DNA of 64,000 bases from Bradyrhizobium sp. 139. Its GTDB lineage: Bacteria > Pseudomonadota > Alphaproteobacteria > Rhizobiales > Xanthobacteraceae. Shown here in pieces: positions 34,204 to 42,504 of this stretch. Location: positions 1 through 64,000 of the forward strand of contig NZ_JADPKS010000050.1 of the NCBI RefSeq assembly GCF_023074175.1, in the 5' to 3' direction. The position numbers and the translations under genes are program-made. Each line of letters opens with the position of its first letter. Position 1 is the stretch's first letter. The notes beneath the pieces are model-generated. The model ran no database searches and was not told where the DNA came from. It saw only the letters and a program-made list of their open reading frames with translations.

Positions 34204-34224
34204 TGCAGCTCTAAGCGCTAACGA

Positions 34225-34251
34225 AGCGCGCCCGGTTTCACCGGGCGCGCT
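34225..34251 (+). terminator. Hairpin terminator of the PRC-barrel gene
   Basis: A 12-bp stem AGCGCGCCCGGT/ACCGGGCGCGCT with a 3-base loop begins 22 bases after the stop codon. The following GTCGTGTCTTTCG contains a short T run. Confidence 0.75.
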
Positions 34252-34263
34252 GTCGTGTCTTTC

Positions 34264-34377
34264 GTCATTGCGAGGAGCACGCGACAAAATTGCGTGGCAA
34301 TTTTGCGCTGATGCGACGAAGCAATCCAGAGCTATCCACGGATGCATTTCTGGATTGCGTCGCTTCGCTCGCAATGG
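34264..34377. repeat. Dispersed palindromic repeat (GTCATTGCGAGGAGC type)
   Basis: GTCATTGCGAGGAGCACGCG begins the element, and GATTGCGTCGCTTCGCTCGCAATGG ends it. An inner GCGACGAAGCAATCCAGAG/CTGGATTGC pair is also present. This is a typical repeat of rhizobial genomes. It lies between the convergent PRC-barrel and binding-protein genes. Confidence 0.8.
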
Positions 34378-34390
34378 CGGAGATGTTGCC

Positions 34391-35602
34391 TCAGTGCGTC
34401 ACCAGCGGGCAGCCGCCCTTGTCGAGTGGGCGGAAGGCTTCGTCGCCGGGAACGGTGGCGATTAGCTTGTAGAGATCCCACTCGCCCTTGGACTCCTCGG
34501 GCTTCTTCACCTCGAACAGATACATGTCATGGACCATGCGGCCGTCGATGCGGATCTTGCCGTTCCTGGCGAAGAAGTCGTTGACCGGCGTGGCGCGCAT
34601 CTGCGCCATCACCTTCGGCGCCTCGTCGGTCTTGGTCGCCTCGATCGCCTTCAGATAGTGCATGGTCGCCGAATAGAGGCCGGCCTGGATCATCGTCGGC
34701 ATGTGGCCGACCTTCTCGTTGAAGCGCTTCGAGAAGGCGCGCGTCTCGTCGTTCATGTCCCAGTAAAAGGCGTCGGTGACGATCAGGCCCTGCGTCGCCT
34801 TGATGCCGAGCGAATGCGTGTCGGTGATCTCCTGCAAGAGCGCGATCATCTTCTGGCCGCCTTGCACCAGGCCGAACTCGGCCGCCTGCTTCAGCGCGTT
34901 GGTGGTGTCGCCGCCGGCATTGGCGAGCGCGACCACCTTGGCCTTGGAGGCCTGGGCCTGCAGCAGGAAGGAGGAGAAGTCCGACGAATTCAGCGGATGC
35001 CGGACCTCGCCGAGCACCTTGCCGCCGCTCTCCTTGACGACATTGGCGGCGTCGCGCTGCAGCGCCATGCCGAAGGCGTAGTCGGCGGTGACGAAGAACC
35101 AGGTGTCCTCGCCGCGCTTCACCATCGCCTTGCCGGCGACGTTCGACAGCGCATAGGTGTCGTAGGTCCAGTGCACCGTATTGGGCGAGCAGGCGGGCCC
35201 GGTGATGTCGGACGAGCCGCCGCCGGAATTGATGTTGATCTTGTTCTTCTCGCGCGTCAGCGCCGAGATCGGCAGCGCCACTGACGAAGTGGGGACGTCA
35301 AAGATCGCGTCGACCTTGTCGTTGTCGTACCAGTTGCGGGCGATGTTGACGCCGACATCGGGCTTGTTCTGGTGATCGGCGGCGACCACCTGCACCGGCT
35401 TGCCGGCGACCTTGGCGCCGTAATCGGCGACCGCCATTTCCACGGCGGCGAGCGAGCCCTTGCCGGTCGCGTCCGCATAGAGGCTCGACATGTCCGTGAG
35501 CACGCCGATCTTGACGACGTCGTCTGAAATCTGCGCCTGCGTCGCGCCGGATGTAGCGGCGAGGGCGAGACCGGCCGCAACCGCGGCGATGAGTTTTTGC
35601 AT
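34391..35602 (-). CDS. ABC transporter substrate-binding protein (branched-chain amino acid type)
   Basis: The 403-residue protein has a signal peptide (about 1-24, ending TQAQI) and a Peripla_BP_6-type two-lobe fold: KIGVLTDMSSLYADATGKGSLAAVEMAV, VGVNIARNWYDNDKVDAIFDVPTS and MVKRGEDTWFFVTADYAFG. It captures a small solute in the periplasm for a Liv-type transporter. No permease or ATPase of that type is in the window, so it is an orphan or uses partners elsewhere. The ligand cannot be read from sequence. The ATG at 35602 starts the signal peptide. Confidence 0.92.
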   Translation of the reverse strand: MQKLIAAVAAGLALAATSGATQAQISDDVVKIGVLTDMSSLYADATGKGSLAAVEMAVADYGAKVAGKPVQVVAADHQNKPDVGVNIARNWYDNDKVDAIFDVPTSSVALPISALTREKNKININSGGGSSDITGPACSPNTVHWTYDTYALSNVAGKAMVKRGEDTWFFVTADYAFGMALQRDAANVVKESGGKVLGEVRHPLNSSDFSSFLLQAQASKAKVVALANAGGDTTNALKQAAEFGLVQGGQKMIALLQEITDTHSLGIKATQGLIVTDAFYWDMNDETRAFSKRFNEKVGHMPTMIQAGLYSATMHYLKAIEATKTDEAPKVMAQMRATPVNDFFARNGKIRIDGRMVHDMYLFEVKKPEESKGEWDLYKLIATVPGDEAFRPLDKGGCPLVTH

Positions 35603-35732
35603 GTTGTTTTTCTCCCTGTGTGTTGTTGTTAGGGCGTTGTTGCGGGGACCGTTTTAGCGACAATCGGTCGCGGTCGCAAAGCCCGGGATGCGCGAGGAGG
35701 GTTGAGAAATAAGTAGGGGCCTGCGGTGTTTC

Positions 35733-36057
35733 TTCCCTCTCCCCTTGTGGGCTAAGGCGTGCACACATCTCAAAAACGGAATCTAATACAGGGACTTAGA
35801 TGACCCCAGGTTTCGGAACCGCCCAAAGAGCGGTCGGTCAGCTATCATTGAAAAGACTTGCGCTTTCCATTGGTGCTGACCAACGGCCGAAAGATGTGTG
35901 CACGCCTTAGCCCCTTGTGGGAGAGGGTGGCTCGCCGCGATAGCGGCGAGACGGGTGAGGGGTCTCTGTCCGCGAGTCCAACTCTCAATTGAGTGTGCGG
36001 ACAGATACCCCTCATCCGGCGCTTCGCGCCACCTTCTCCCACAAGGGGAGAAGGAAG
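35733..36057. repeat. CTCTCCCCTTGTGGGAGAGGG-type repeat interrupted by an insertion
   Basis: The element is a pair of palindromes. The first (CCCTCTCCCC...GGGAGAGGG) is split by the 159-bp insertion at 35752-35910. The second is intact at about 36034-36055 (CTTCTCCCACAAGGGGAGAAG). Internal GGCTCGCCGCGATAGCGGCGAGACGGGTGAGGGG and a CCCCTCATCCGGCGC arm match the common repeat of Rhizobiales. It fills the 470-base space between the binding protein and the permease gene. Confidence 0.8.
35752..35910. mobile_element. 159-bp miniature inverted-repeat element with perfect 19-bp ends
   Basis: CTAAGGCGTGCACACATCT at 35752-35770 is exactly the reverse complement of 35892-35910. CCCCTTGTGGG occurs as a direct repeat on both sides (35741-35751 and 35911-35921). 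Removing the element and one repeat copy restores an intact palindrome. The inner 121 bases have no ORF, are less GC-rich, and contain GGTCAGC/GCTGACC (35836-35842, 35875-35881). Flanking GGG/CCC makes the exact edge ambiguous (19-22 bp ends, 11-5 bp duplication). It looks like a non-autonomous transposable element. Confidence 0.82.
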
Positions 36058-36072
36058 AAGGTCAACAGCCGC

Positions 36073-36903
36073 TTACACGCCGCCGCCCTTGAGCCGCTCG
36101 TTGCGTCGGCGCAAGCCTTCCAGGGTCGCGAGGAGGATGACCGACACCGTCGTCAAGATCACCGCCGCCGCCGTGATGGTCGGGCTGATGTTCTCGCGGA
36201 TGCCGCTGAACATTTCGCGCGGCAGGGTGCGCTGCTCGGGACCTGCCATGAACAGCACAATCACCACCTCATCGAAGCTGGTCGCGAAGGCGAACAGCGC
36301 ACCCGACGCCAGGCCGGGCAGGATCAGCGGCAGGATCACGCGGCGGAACGCCTCAAGCGGCGAGGCGCCGAGCGAGGCGGCGGCGCGTGCCAGATTGGTG
36401 TCGAAGCTTTGCAGCGTTGCGCCGACCGTGATCACCACAAAGGGCGCCGCCAGCGCGGTGTGGGCCAGAATCAAGCCGAGATAGCTGCCGGTCAGTCCGA
36501 TCGGCGCGAAGAAGAAATACAGGCCGACCGCGGTGATGACGCCGGGCACGACGACCGGCGACAGCACGAAAGCCAGCACGAGCGGCTTGAACCGGCTCTT
36601 CCACTGCGCCAGCCCGAGCGCGGCCAGCGTGCCAAGGACCATCGACAGCAGGGTCGAGGCTACCCCAATGATCATGCTGTTCTTCAGCGAATTCATCCAG
36701 CGCGGCGAATTGATGAAGTCGTCGTACCAGCGCAAGGAAAGGCCCGGCAGCGGATAGGTGAGGTACGAGCCCGAGCTGAATGACAGCGGCATGATCGCAA
36801 GGATTGGCGCGATCAGGAAGATGAACACCAGCGTTGAGATGACGATGGTCGCGATCCACGCGATGCGCTGGCTGGACGTGCGGAGGAAAGAATTATCGCT
36901 CAA
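36073..36903 (-). CDS. potC: ABC transporter permease (spermidine/putrescine type, PotC-like)
   Basis: The 276-residue membrane protein has about six hydrophobic segments and the cytoplasmic EAA loop AAASLGASPLEAFRRVILPLILPGL that contacts the ATPase. WYDDFINSPRWMNSLKNSM and FATSFDEVVIVLFMAG fit the PotC class. The start is a TTG at 36903, overlapping the TGA of the preceding permease gene (TTGA) with GGAGGA upstream, so translation is coupled. It is the last of four genes: ATPase, binding protein, permease, permease. The substrate is likely a polyamine or similar cation; symbols follow the family. Confidence 0.92.
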   Translation of the reverse strand: MSDNSFLRTSSQRIAWIATIVISTLVFIFLIAPILAIMPLSFSSGSYLTYPLPGLSLRWYDDFINSPRWMNSLKNSMIIGVASTLLSMVLGTLAALGLAQWKSRFKPLVLAFVLSPVVVPGVITAVGLYFFFAPIGLTGSYLGLILAHTALAAPFVVITVGATLQSFDTNLARAAASLGASPLEAFRRVILPLILPGLASGALFAFATSFDEVVIVLFMAGPEQRTLPREMFSGIRENISPTITAAAVILTTVSVILLATLEGLRRRNERLKGGGV

Positions 36904-38162
36904 TTCTTCATTCCTCCCGTGACCTGCTGTCCCTGCACCAGCTTGCCGTAGACGAGAGCGAGCAACAGAGTGGCCAGCAGCAGCACCGCACCCAGCGCGG
37001 AAGCGAGGCCCCAGTTGGCGGTCTCGGTGGTGTAGAGCGCGATGAAATAGCTGATCATCTGGTCGGCGGCGCCCCCGACGAGAGCCGGTGTGATGTAGTA
37101 TCCGAGCGCCAGGATGAAGACGAGCAGGCTTCCCGCGCCGATGCCGGGCAGGGTCTGAGGCAGGTAGATCCGCAGGAAGGCGGTGAGTGGTGGCGCACCG
37201 AGCGAGGCGGCAGCACGCATGTAGGCCGGCGAGATCGCCTTCATGCTGCTGTACAGCGGCAGGATCATGAACGGCAGGAGGACGTGGGTCATGGCCACGC
37301 AGACACCGAAGCGGTTGTAGATCAGGCGTAACGGCTCGTCGATGATGCCAAGCCAGTGCAGGCTGTCGTTCACGACGCCTTTGCTCTGCAACAGCACGAT
37401 CCAGGCGCAGGTGCGGACCAGAAGTGACGTCCAGAACGGCAGCAGGACGAAGATCATCAGCAGGTTCGACCGGCCGGGCGGCAGCGTCGCCAGCAGGTAA
37501 GCGACCGGGAAGCCAAGGATCAGGCAGAGTACGGTGACACTGATGCTGATGAGGAAGGTGCGCGCGAACACGTCGCGGTAGATGGCCTGATCCGGCGGAG
37601 CTGCGATGATGGCGCCATCCACATTCCGCGTCAGGTCGAGGGCCGCCAGGAGGTAGAAGCCGGTCACAGGACCACTGGCATCCTTGATCGTGGTCCAGGT
37701 GGTGCGCTCGCGCCAGGCCGGGTTGATCTTGCCAAGTGTCTCCCTGGCCGTGCCGGGCTCCGGCACCGCCTTGAGATTGCGTGCGGTGCTGGTGAGGATC
37801 GTGCGAAAACCGTTCAGTGCGTAGTTGAGACGTTTGGCTGCGATGGCGACGGTGCCGGAGGCGCGCGCCGCCAGGATATCGCTTGCCAGTGCTGCGTAGG
37901 CTTTCTCGTCCGGCAGGTCCTTGCCGTTCCAAGTCGCGAGAGCAGCGATGGTTTGAGGCAGAACCCGACGCACCTCCCGGTCATCGACCGACCGCCAGAG
38001 CATGCCGGCGATCGGGCCTGCAAAGGTGAAGAGCAGGAAGACGAGAAGCGGCAGGACCAGCGCCAATGCCTTGACCTGGCGTGTCCGTTCCGCACGCCTC
38101 AATCGGCGCTTGAGCGGCACCTCGGTCGTGGGATCAGCGCCGGTCAGAGACGCTGTCGTCAT
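36900..38162 (-). CDS. potB: ABC transporter permease (PotB-like) with long periplasmic insert
   Basis: The 420-residue protein has a first membrane segment at about 31-55. A long non-membrane part follows (about 56-215), unusual for PotB, which is near 280 residues. Five more segments then appear, with the EAA loop AAASLGAPPLTAFLRIYLPQTLPGI. The extra part (ATWNGKDLPDEKAYAALASDILAARASG and so on) resembles inserts in permeases of some alphaproteobacterial polyamine/opine-like systems. It overlaps potC by four bases. The start is the ATG at 38162. Confidence 0.9.
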   Translation of the reverse strand: MTTASLTGADPTTEVPLKRRLRRAERTRQVKALALVLPLLVFLLFTFAGPIAGMLWRSVDDREVRRVLPQTIAALATWNGKDLPDEKAYAALASDILAARASGTVAIAAKRLNYALNGFRTILTSTARNLKAVPEPGTARETLGKINPAWRERTTWTTIKDASGPVTGFYLLAALDLTRNVDGAIIAAPPDQAIYRDVFARTFLISISVTVLCLILGFPVAYLLATLPPGRSNLLMIFVLLPFWTSLLVRTCAWIVLLQSKGVVNDSLHWLGIIDEPLRLIYNRFGVCVAMTHVLLPFMILPLYSSMKAISPAYMRAAASLGAPPLTAFLRIYLPQTLPGIGAGSLLVFILALGYYITPALVGGAADQMISYFIALYTTETANWGLASALGAVLLLATLLLALVYGKLVQGQQVTGGMKN

Positions 38163-38250
38163 GGCATGAGCCTCTTTGACCGGATATCCTTCGCCGATTC
38201 TGGGAGAGGGATCGCATATGGCGTTTCGGAGCAGTCTGAGCGCGCGCCCC

Positions 38251-38378
38251 GTCCTTCGAGACGACCGCTTCGCGGTCTCGTCAGGATGAGGCTCATTGAG
38301 ACCGACGCCTGTACAGTCGCTGCCACAGACTCAGACCTCATCCTGAGGGCCCGCCGTAGGCGGGCGTCTCGAAGGATG
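38251..38378. repeat. Dispersed inverted repeat between potB and the binding-protein gene
   Basis: GTCCTTCGAGACGACCGCTTCGCGGTCTCGTCAGGATGAGG at the left is matched by CCTCATCCTGAGGGCCCGCC...GGCGGGCGTCTCGAAGGATG at the right. The element is of the same family as 45639-45799, 46102-46235 and 53375-53418. It lies within the pot operon. Confidence 0.85.
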
Positions 38379-38446
38379 CGCCGCAGGCGAGCTATCCGCC
38401 ACGCTTTTCCCTCTGTCTGCGCGGCACGCCATTTTGCGGTCGCCCG

Positions 38447-39505
38447 CTATTTCGCGGCCCATTTGTTGAAGCGCTCGGTCAGGCGGTCGATGTTCTCGAG
38501 CCAGAAGGCAACGTTGATCTCGACCGCGTTCTTGATGTTGTCAGGCGCGGTCGGCAGGTCCTTCAGAACGGCGGGCTGCAACCGGCCGGCTGCGTCCTTG
38601 TTCGAAGTGCCATAGGCAATGTTCTCCGACAGTTTTGACTGGTTCTCCGCCTTGCCCGCGAAGTCCAGGAACTTGTAGGCGGCGTCCTTGTTCGGGCTCC
38701 CCTTCAGGATGACCCAACTGTCGAGGGTGAAGAGCGCTCCGTCCCACACCATGCCGAAATTCTTCTTGTCGTTCTTGTTCGCGGTGTCGATGCGGCCATT
38801 GTAGACAGAGGTCATGGCCACTTCCCCGGAAGCGAGCAATTGCGGCGGCTGGGCGCCGGCCTTCCACCAGACGATATCGCCCTTGATGGTGTCCAGCTTC
38901 CTGAACGCGCGATCGATGCCTTCGTCGGTCGCCAGCATCTTGTAGACGTCCTTCGGTGCGACGCCGTCGGCCATCAGGGCGATCTCCAGCGTGGTCTTCG
39001 GGCCCTGACGCAAAGCGCGCTTGCCCGGAATCTTCTTGGTGTCGAAGAAGTCGGCCCAGCCGCCCGGGGCTTCCTTCAGCTTGTCCTTGTCGTAGCCGAG
39101 AACGAAATCGTAGAGGATGGCACCGACGCCGCAGGGATTGACTGACGGCGGTATATAGGCGGCCTCGCCGCCGATTTTGGAATAATCCATCTTCTCGAAC
39201 AGGCCTTCCTCGCAGCCGACCGCCAGTTCGTCGCTCTCGACCTGGACGACGTCCCATGTGGCGGCACCACCCTGCACCTTGGCGCGCAACACGCCGACGC
39301 CGCCGTCCCAGGACTCGTCGTTCATCGCAACACCGGCCGCCTTCTTGAACGGCTCGAAATAGACCTTCTTCTGGGCATCCTGATACGCACCACCCCACGA
39401 CACGACGGTGAGGTCACGCGCCTGCGCGACCGTGGCCAGCGCAGCGCTGGCGCTGAACGCCGCGGCGAACCCCAGAGCAATCTTGCCAGTCTTGCGCTTC
39501 AGCAT
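38447..39505 (-). CDS. potD: Periplasmic polyamine-type substrate-binding protein (PotD-like)
   Basis: The 352-residue protein has a signal peptide (about 1-29, ending VAQARD) and a type II periplasmic binding fold beginning LTVVSWGGAYQDAQKKVYFEPFKKAAG, the hallmark of the PotD/PotF-like group. GGWADFFDTKKIPGKRAL, VAMTSVYNGRID and a closing NIDRLTERFNKWAAK agree. The ligand-binding acidic residues of true PotD are not all verifiable by eye, so the substrate may be another cation. The gene lies between the ATPase and permease genes, separated from potB by a repeat. Confidence 0.9.
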   Translation of the reverse strand: MLKRKTGKIALGFAAAFSASAALATVAQARDLTVVSWGGAYQDAQKKVYFEPFKKAAGVAMNDESWDGGVGVLRAKVQGGAATWDVVQVESDELAVGCEEGLFEKMDYSKIGGEAAYIPPSVNPCGVGAILYDFVLGYDKDKLKEAPGGWADFFDTKKIPGKRALRQGPKTTLEIALMADGVAPKDVYKMLATDEGIDRAFRKLDTIKGDIVWWKAGAQPPQLLASGEVAMTSVYNGRIDTANKNDKKNFGMVWDGALFTLDSWVILKGSPNKDAAYKFLDFAGKAENQSKLSENIAYGTSNKDAAGRLQPAVLKDLPTAPDNIKNAVEINVAFWLENIDRLTERFNKWAAK

Positions 39506-39570
39506 GGTCTTTGTTCCTTCTTCACGTGCGTTGCGTTGAGATTGATCGATGCGGGTCCGCTTGCGTCGGA

Positions 39571-40680
39571 TCAGACGGGATCGAGGGCCAGGCAGTCCTC
39601 CGGGCGGAAGGTGATGAAGACACTCTCGCCGTGTCCCAGGCTGTCATGCGACCCCGGTTGAAGCTTGACCATGAACTCCCCGTTGCCGGCGACATCGAGC
39701 ACGGCCAGCGCGTGGTCGCCGAGATAGATCGTGTTCCGCACCTTGGCCGCCAGTCGGTTCGGTCCGTCGCTGGAGGCGCCATCAGGGATAATGACGATCC
39801 GCTCCGGCCGCACCGACAGGGAGGTCAATGCACCCGCGCCTGATACATTGACCACCCGTGCGGTCACGGCGCCGCCACCAGCCAGCGCGACGCGGCAATA
39901 GTCCCTGTCGACCGACTCGACGGTGCCCGCCAGCACATTGTTCTCGCCGATGAAGTGGGCGACGAAGCTGTTCACCGGATGCTCGTACAGCGCGTCGGGC
40001 CTGTCGATCTGCTGCACGATGCCGTCGTTGAACACAGCGATGCGGTCCGACATGGTGAGTGCCTCACTCTGATCGTGGGTGACGTAGACGACTGTGATGC
40101 CCATCGTCTCATGCAGCTGCTTGATCTCCAACTGCATCTGCTCCCGCAGGCGTTTGTCCAGAGCGCCCAGGGGCTCGTCCATCAGCACGAGTTGCGGATT
40201 GAAAACCAGCGCGCGGGCCAGCGCCACGCGCTGCTGCTGACCGCCTGACAGCTGCCCGGGCCGCCGATGCCCCAGGGTTTCCATCTTGATCATGCGCAAA
40301 GCCGCGTTGACGCGTTCCTGCGCTTCGGCCTTGTTCGTCTTCCGAACGGAGAGCGGGAAGGCGATATTCTCCGCGATCGTCAGGTGCGGAAACAAGGCAT
40401 AGTTCTGGAAGACCATGCCGATGTCGCGCTTGTGCGGCGGCACGTTCTTGATCGGCCGGTCGGAGAGGTAGATCTCGCCATGGGTCGGAACCTCGAAGCC
40501 AGCCAACATCATCAGCGTGGTCGTCTTGCCCGAGCCCGACGGACCGAGCAGGGTGATGAACTCGCCCTTCCTGATGTCGAGATCGAGGTTCCTCACCACG
40601 AGGTGCTCGCCATCATAGGTCTTCTGAATGCCGGAAAAGCGCACCAGTGCCGGCGCAGGGGTGACCATGCCGGCTTCCAT
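39571..40680 (-). CDS. potA: ABC transporter ATP-binding protein (PotA-like)
   Basis: The 369-residue protein has an ABC domain with Walker A GPSGSGKTT, Q-loop FQNYALFPHLT, signature LSGGQQQRVALARAL, Walker B LVLMDEPLGALDK and the H-loop YVTHDQSEAL. A C-terminal TOBE-like domain from about 250 follows (MSDRIAVFNDGIVQQIDRP then beta strands), as in PotA/CysA/MalK. It energises the two permeases downstream. It is the first gene of the transcription unit; the start is the ATG at 40680 and no strong promoter consensus was found. Confidence 0.95.
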   Translation of the reverse strand: MEAGMVTPAPALVRFSGIQKTYDGEHLVVRNLDLDIRKGEFITLLGPSGSGKTTTLMMLAGFEVPTHGEIYLSDRPIKNVPPHKRDIGMVFQNYALFPHLTIAENIAFPLSVRKTNKAEAQERVNAALRMIKMETLGHRRPGQLSGGQQQRVALARALVFNPQLVLMDEPLGALDKRLREQMQLEIKQLHETMGITVVYVTHDQSEALTMSDRIAVFNDGIVQQIDRPDALYEHPVNSFVAHFIGENNVLAGTVESVDRDYCRVALAGGGAVTARVVNVSGAGALTSLSVRPERIVIIPDGASSDGPNRLAAKVRNTIYLGDHALAVLDVAGNGEFMVKLQPGSHDSLGHGESVFITFRPEDCLALDPV

Positions 40681-40809
40681 GTTGTCCTCGCGTTATCAGC
40701 TATAGTGCTGTCAGCACCTCGTCCGAGGTTGCGAAGAACAGCTTAGCATCCCCCGACGAGAATGCCAGCGGTGCAAGCGACGCGCGCGGGCCCGGCGGGT
40801 CAGGACGTG

Positions 40810-42381
40810 CTACATCCCCGACAGCTTGCTCACATACACGTTGAGCGAGCCGCCGGCTTCCGCGGTCACGCGCAGCGTCTTGGAATCGAAGGCGATGTCG
40901 GCGAGGGTCAGGCTGTCGATCTTGGCCTCGACCTTGAGTCCGTCCTCGCTCTTCTGGTAGTCGGCGATCGCTGCTGCGATCTTCTCGCGCGCATTGGCGG
41001 CGATCGGCTTGAGATCGAGCGCCGCCTTCTGCACCAATGCCTGCTGCATCTGCGGCACCACCGCGCGTGCGGCCGCGCCGAGCAGGCCGAAGGCGGCCTC
41101 GGACTCCACCGCGAGCTGGATGTCGGCAAGCCGCAGCGTCTGCTGCGCCTGGTCGAGCATCGGCCGGCCCCAGATGTGCACGGTCGCTTCCGCGCCGAGG
41201 CCGAGCCAGCTCTTCTTCTCCTTGGCGCGCACCAGCAGCGAGATCAGCAGCCGGTCGCCGGATGGGACCACGTTGACGCTCTTGACGGTGACGTCCACCG
41301 GGCCGGAGCCGTCCTCGGGATAGGTGTGGCCGACCATCTGTGCCGCGATCAGCTTGTTGATCTCGGTGAAGGGCACGTCGATCGGCACGCCGATGTTCAC
41401 GCCGGTGCCGGTCGGCGGCACGATCGAGATCTTGTCGGGGAACGGACAGTCCGGCTTGGTCTGCTTCGAGGTGACGCGCGTCTCGGCCTCGAGGCCCATC
41501 AGCAGCGTCACGGCCTGCGCGTCGACGCGCGGCTGCGCCGCGATCGCGCGCACCGGCTTCATCTCGAGCCAGAGCGGCGGCAACGCGGCCGAGGAGCCCG
41601 AGCCTTGCAGCGGGATCGAGCGGCAGGCCTTGGCCCATTGCGCCTTTGCATTCTCCCGTAGCGAGGGATCGTTGCGGATGCGCTCGGAGACGGCGTTGAT
41701 CTGCTCGCCGACGGTCTTGTCGATCAGCGGCTTCACCTGCGCCGGCACGTTGACCTTGGCGCCGGCGACCGAGAGGTTGGTGTCGCCGAGATTGACCTGG
41801 GCGCCGAGATTAGGCTCGAGGTGCCAGTTGGCCGCGAGCTTCGGGCGCGAGGTGACGACGACGTTGCCCTTGATCTCGGCGCTGGCGTTCAGGTTCTTGA
41901 TGTTGACGGCGCCGATTTGTTTCGCCGCGTTGCCACCGAGCACGCTGCCGAGCGCCTCGCCGAGTGCGCCGGTGGCTTTGGACGACAGCGAGCCCGTCAC
42001 GTTCAGCTTGCCGGAGAGCGGCGTCGACAGGGTCAGCGCGTCCTTGTCGCCGGCAGCCGACATCGGCCCGCGCACGGCGGACCAGCCGATGTCGGCGTCC
42101 TGCAGGATTTGCGAAATCGGATTCTCGGCCTTCCCCGCGAAATTGCGCGGCGCTGCCTTCTCGGCCTGTTCGCGGATCGCCGATAGTGCGATCGCAACCG
42201 GCGCCACCACGATCGAGTTCTTCGCGACCGGCGGCAGCGGCGGCAATTGCGCGACCGGCGGCGCCGTCGTCGTCGCGCGCGGCGACAGCCAGTCCATCGC
42301 CTTCAGGCTGATGAAAAACGACGCCGCGAGCACCGCCACGGCGATCAGGACAGTCTTCAAGTTCAGCGTCAGTCGCATCAA
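40810..42381 (-). CDS. DUF4403 family protein (membrane-anchored)
   Basis: The 523-residue protein has an N-terminal membrane segment (about 6-30, LKTVLIAVAVLAASFFISLKAM) and a short Pro-rich linker. A long beta-rich domain follows (NSIVVAPVAIALSAIREQAEKAAPRNF, NASAEIKGNVVVTSRP, WHLEPNLGAQVNLGDTNL and so on). This matches DUF4403, an uncharacterised envelope family. The domain repeats a strand-plus-helix pattern similar to lipid-binding tubular proteins, but no function is known. The start is the ATG at 42381. It stands alone, divergent from nothing nearby. Confidence 0.85.
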   Translation of the reverse strand: MMRLTLNLKTVLIAVAVLAASFFISLKAMDWLSPRATTTAPPVAQLPPLPPVAKNSIVVAPVAIALSAIREQAEKAAPRNFAGKAENPISQILQDADIGWSAVRGPMSAAGDKDALTLSTPLSGKLNVTGSLSSKATGALGEALGSVLGGNAAKQIGAVNIKNLNASAEIKGNVVVTSRPKLAANWHLEPNLGAQVNLGDTNLSVAGAKVNVPAQVKPLIDKTVGEQINAVSERIRNDPSLRENAKAQWAKACRSIPLQGSGSSAALPPLWLEMKPVRAIAAQPRVDAQAVTLLMGLEAETRVTSKQTKPDCPFPDKISIVPPTGTGVNIGVPIDVPFTEINKLIAAQMVGHTYPEDGSGPVDVTVKSVNVVPSGDRLLISLLVRAKEKKSWLGLGAEATVHIWGRPMLDQAQQTLRLADIQLAVESEAAFGLLGAAARAVVPQMQQALVQKAALDLKPIAANAREKIAAAIADYQKSEDGLKVEAKIDSLTLADIAFDSKTLRVTAEAGGSLNVYVSKLSGM

Positions 42382-42504
42382 TCCCCCAAGCGGCCCAGTG
42401 CCGGAAGTCTACAGGGCAGGCGAGAGAGGCGCTAGAGCGCACCGGTGGGGTGGAATTGGGGCGAATGGGTTAACGGCTGCGAACGCGCCGTTGCTGCGTA
42501 GCCG

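Noticed and set aside
35752..35910. The miniature element as a Tn3-family derivative (TIME), because the left side has TCTCAAAAACGGAATCTAATA resembling Tn3 ends
   Set aside because: The right end has no such sequence beyond the 19-bp inverted repeat, so the 38-bp Tn3-type terminal repeat is absent; the resemblance is probably coincidental.
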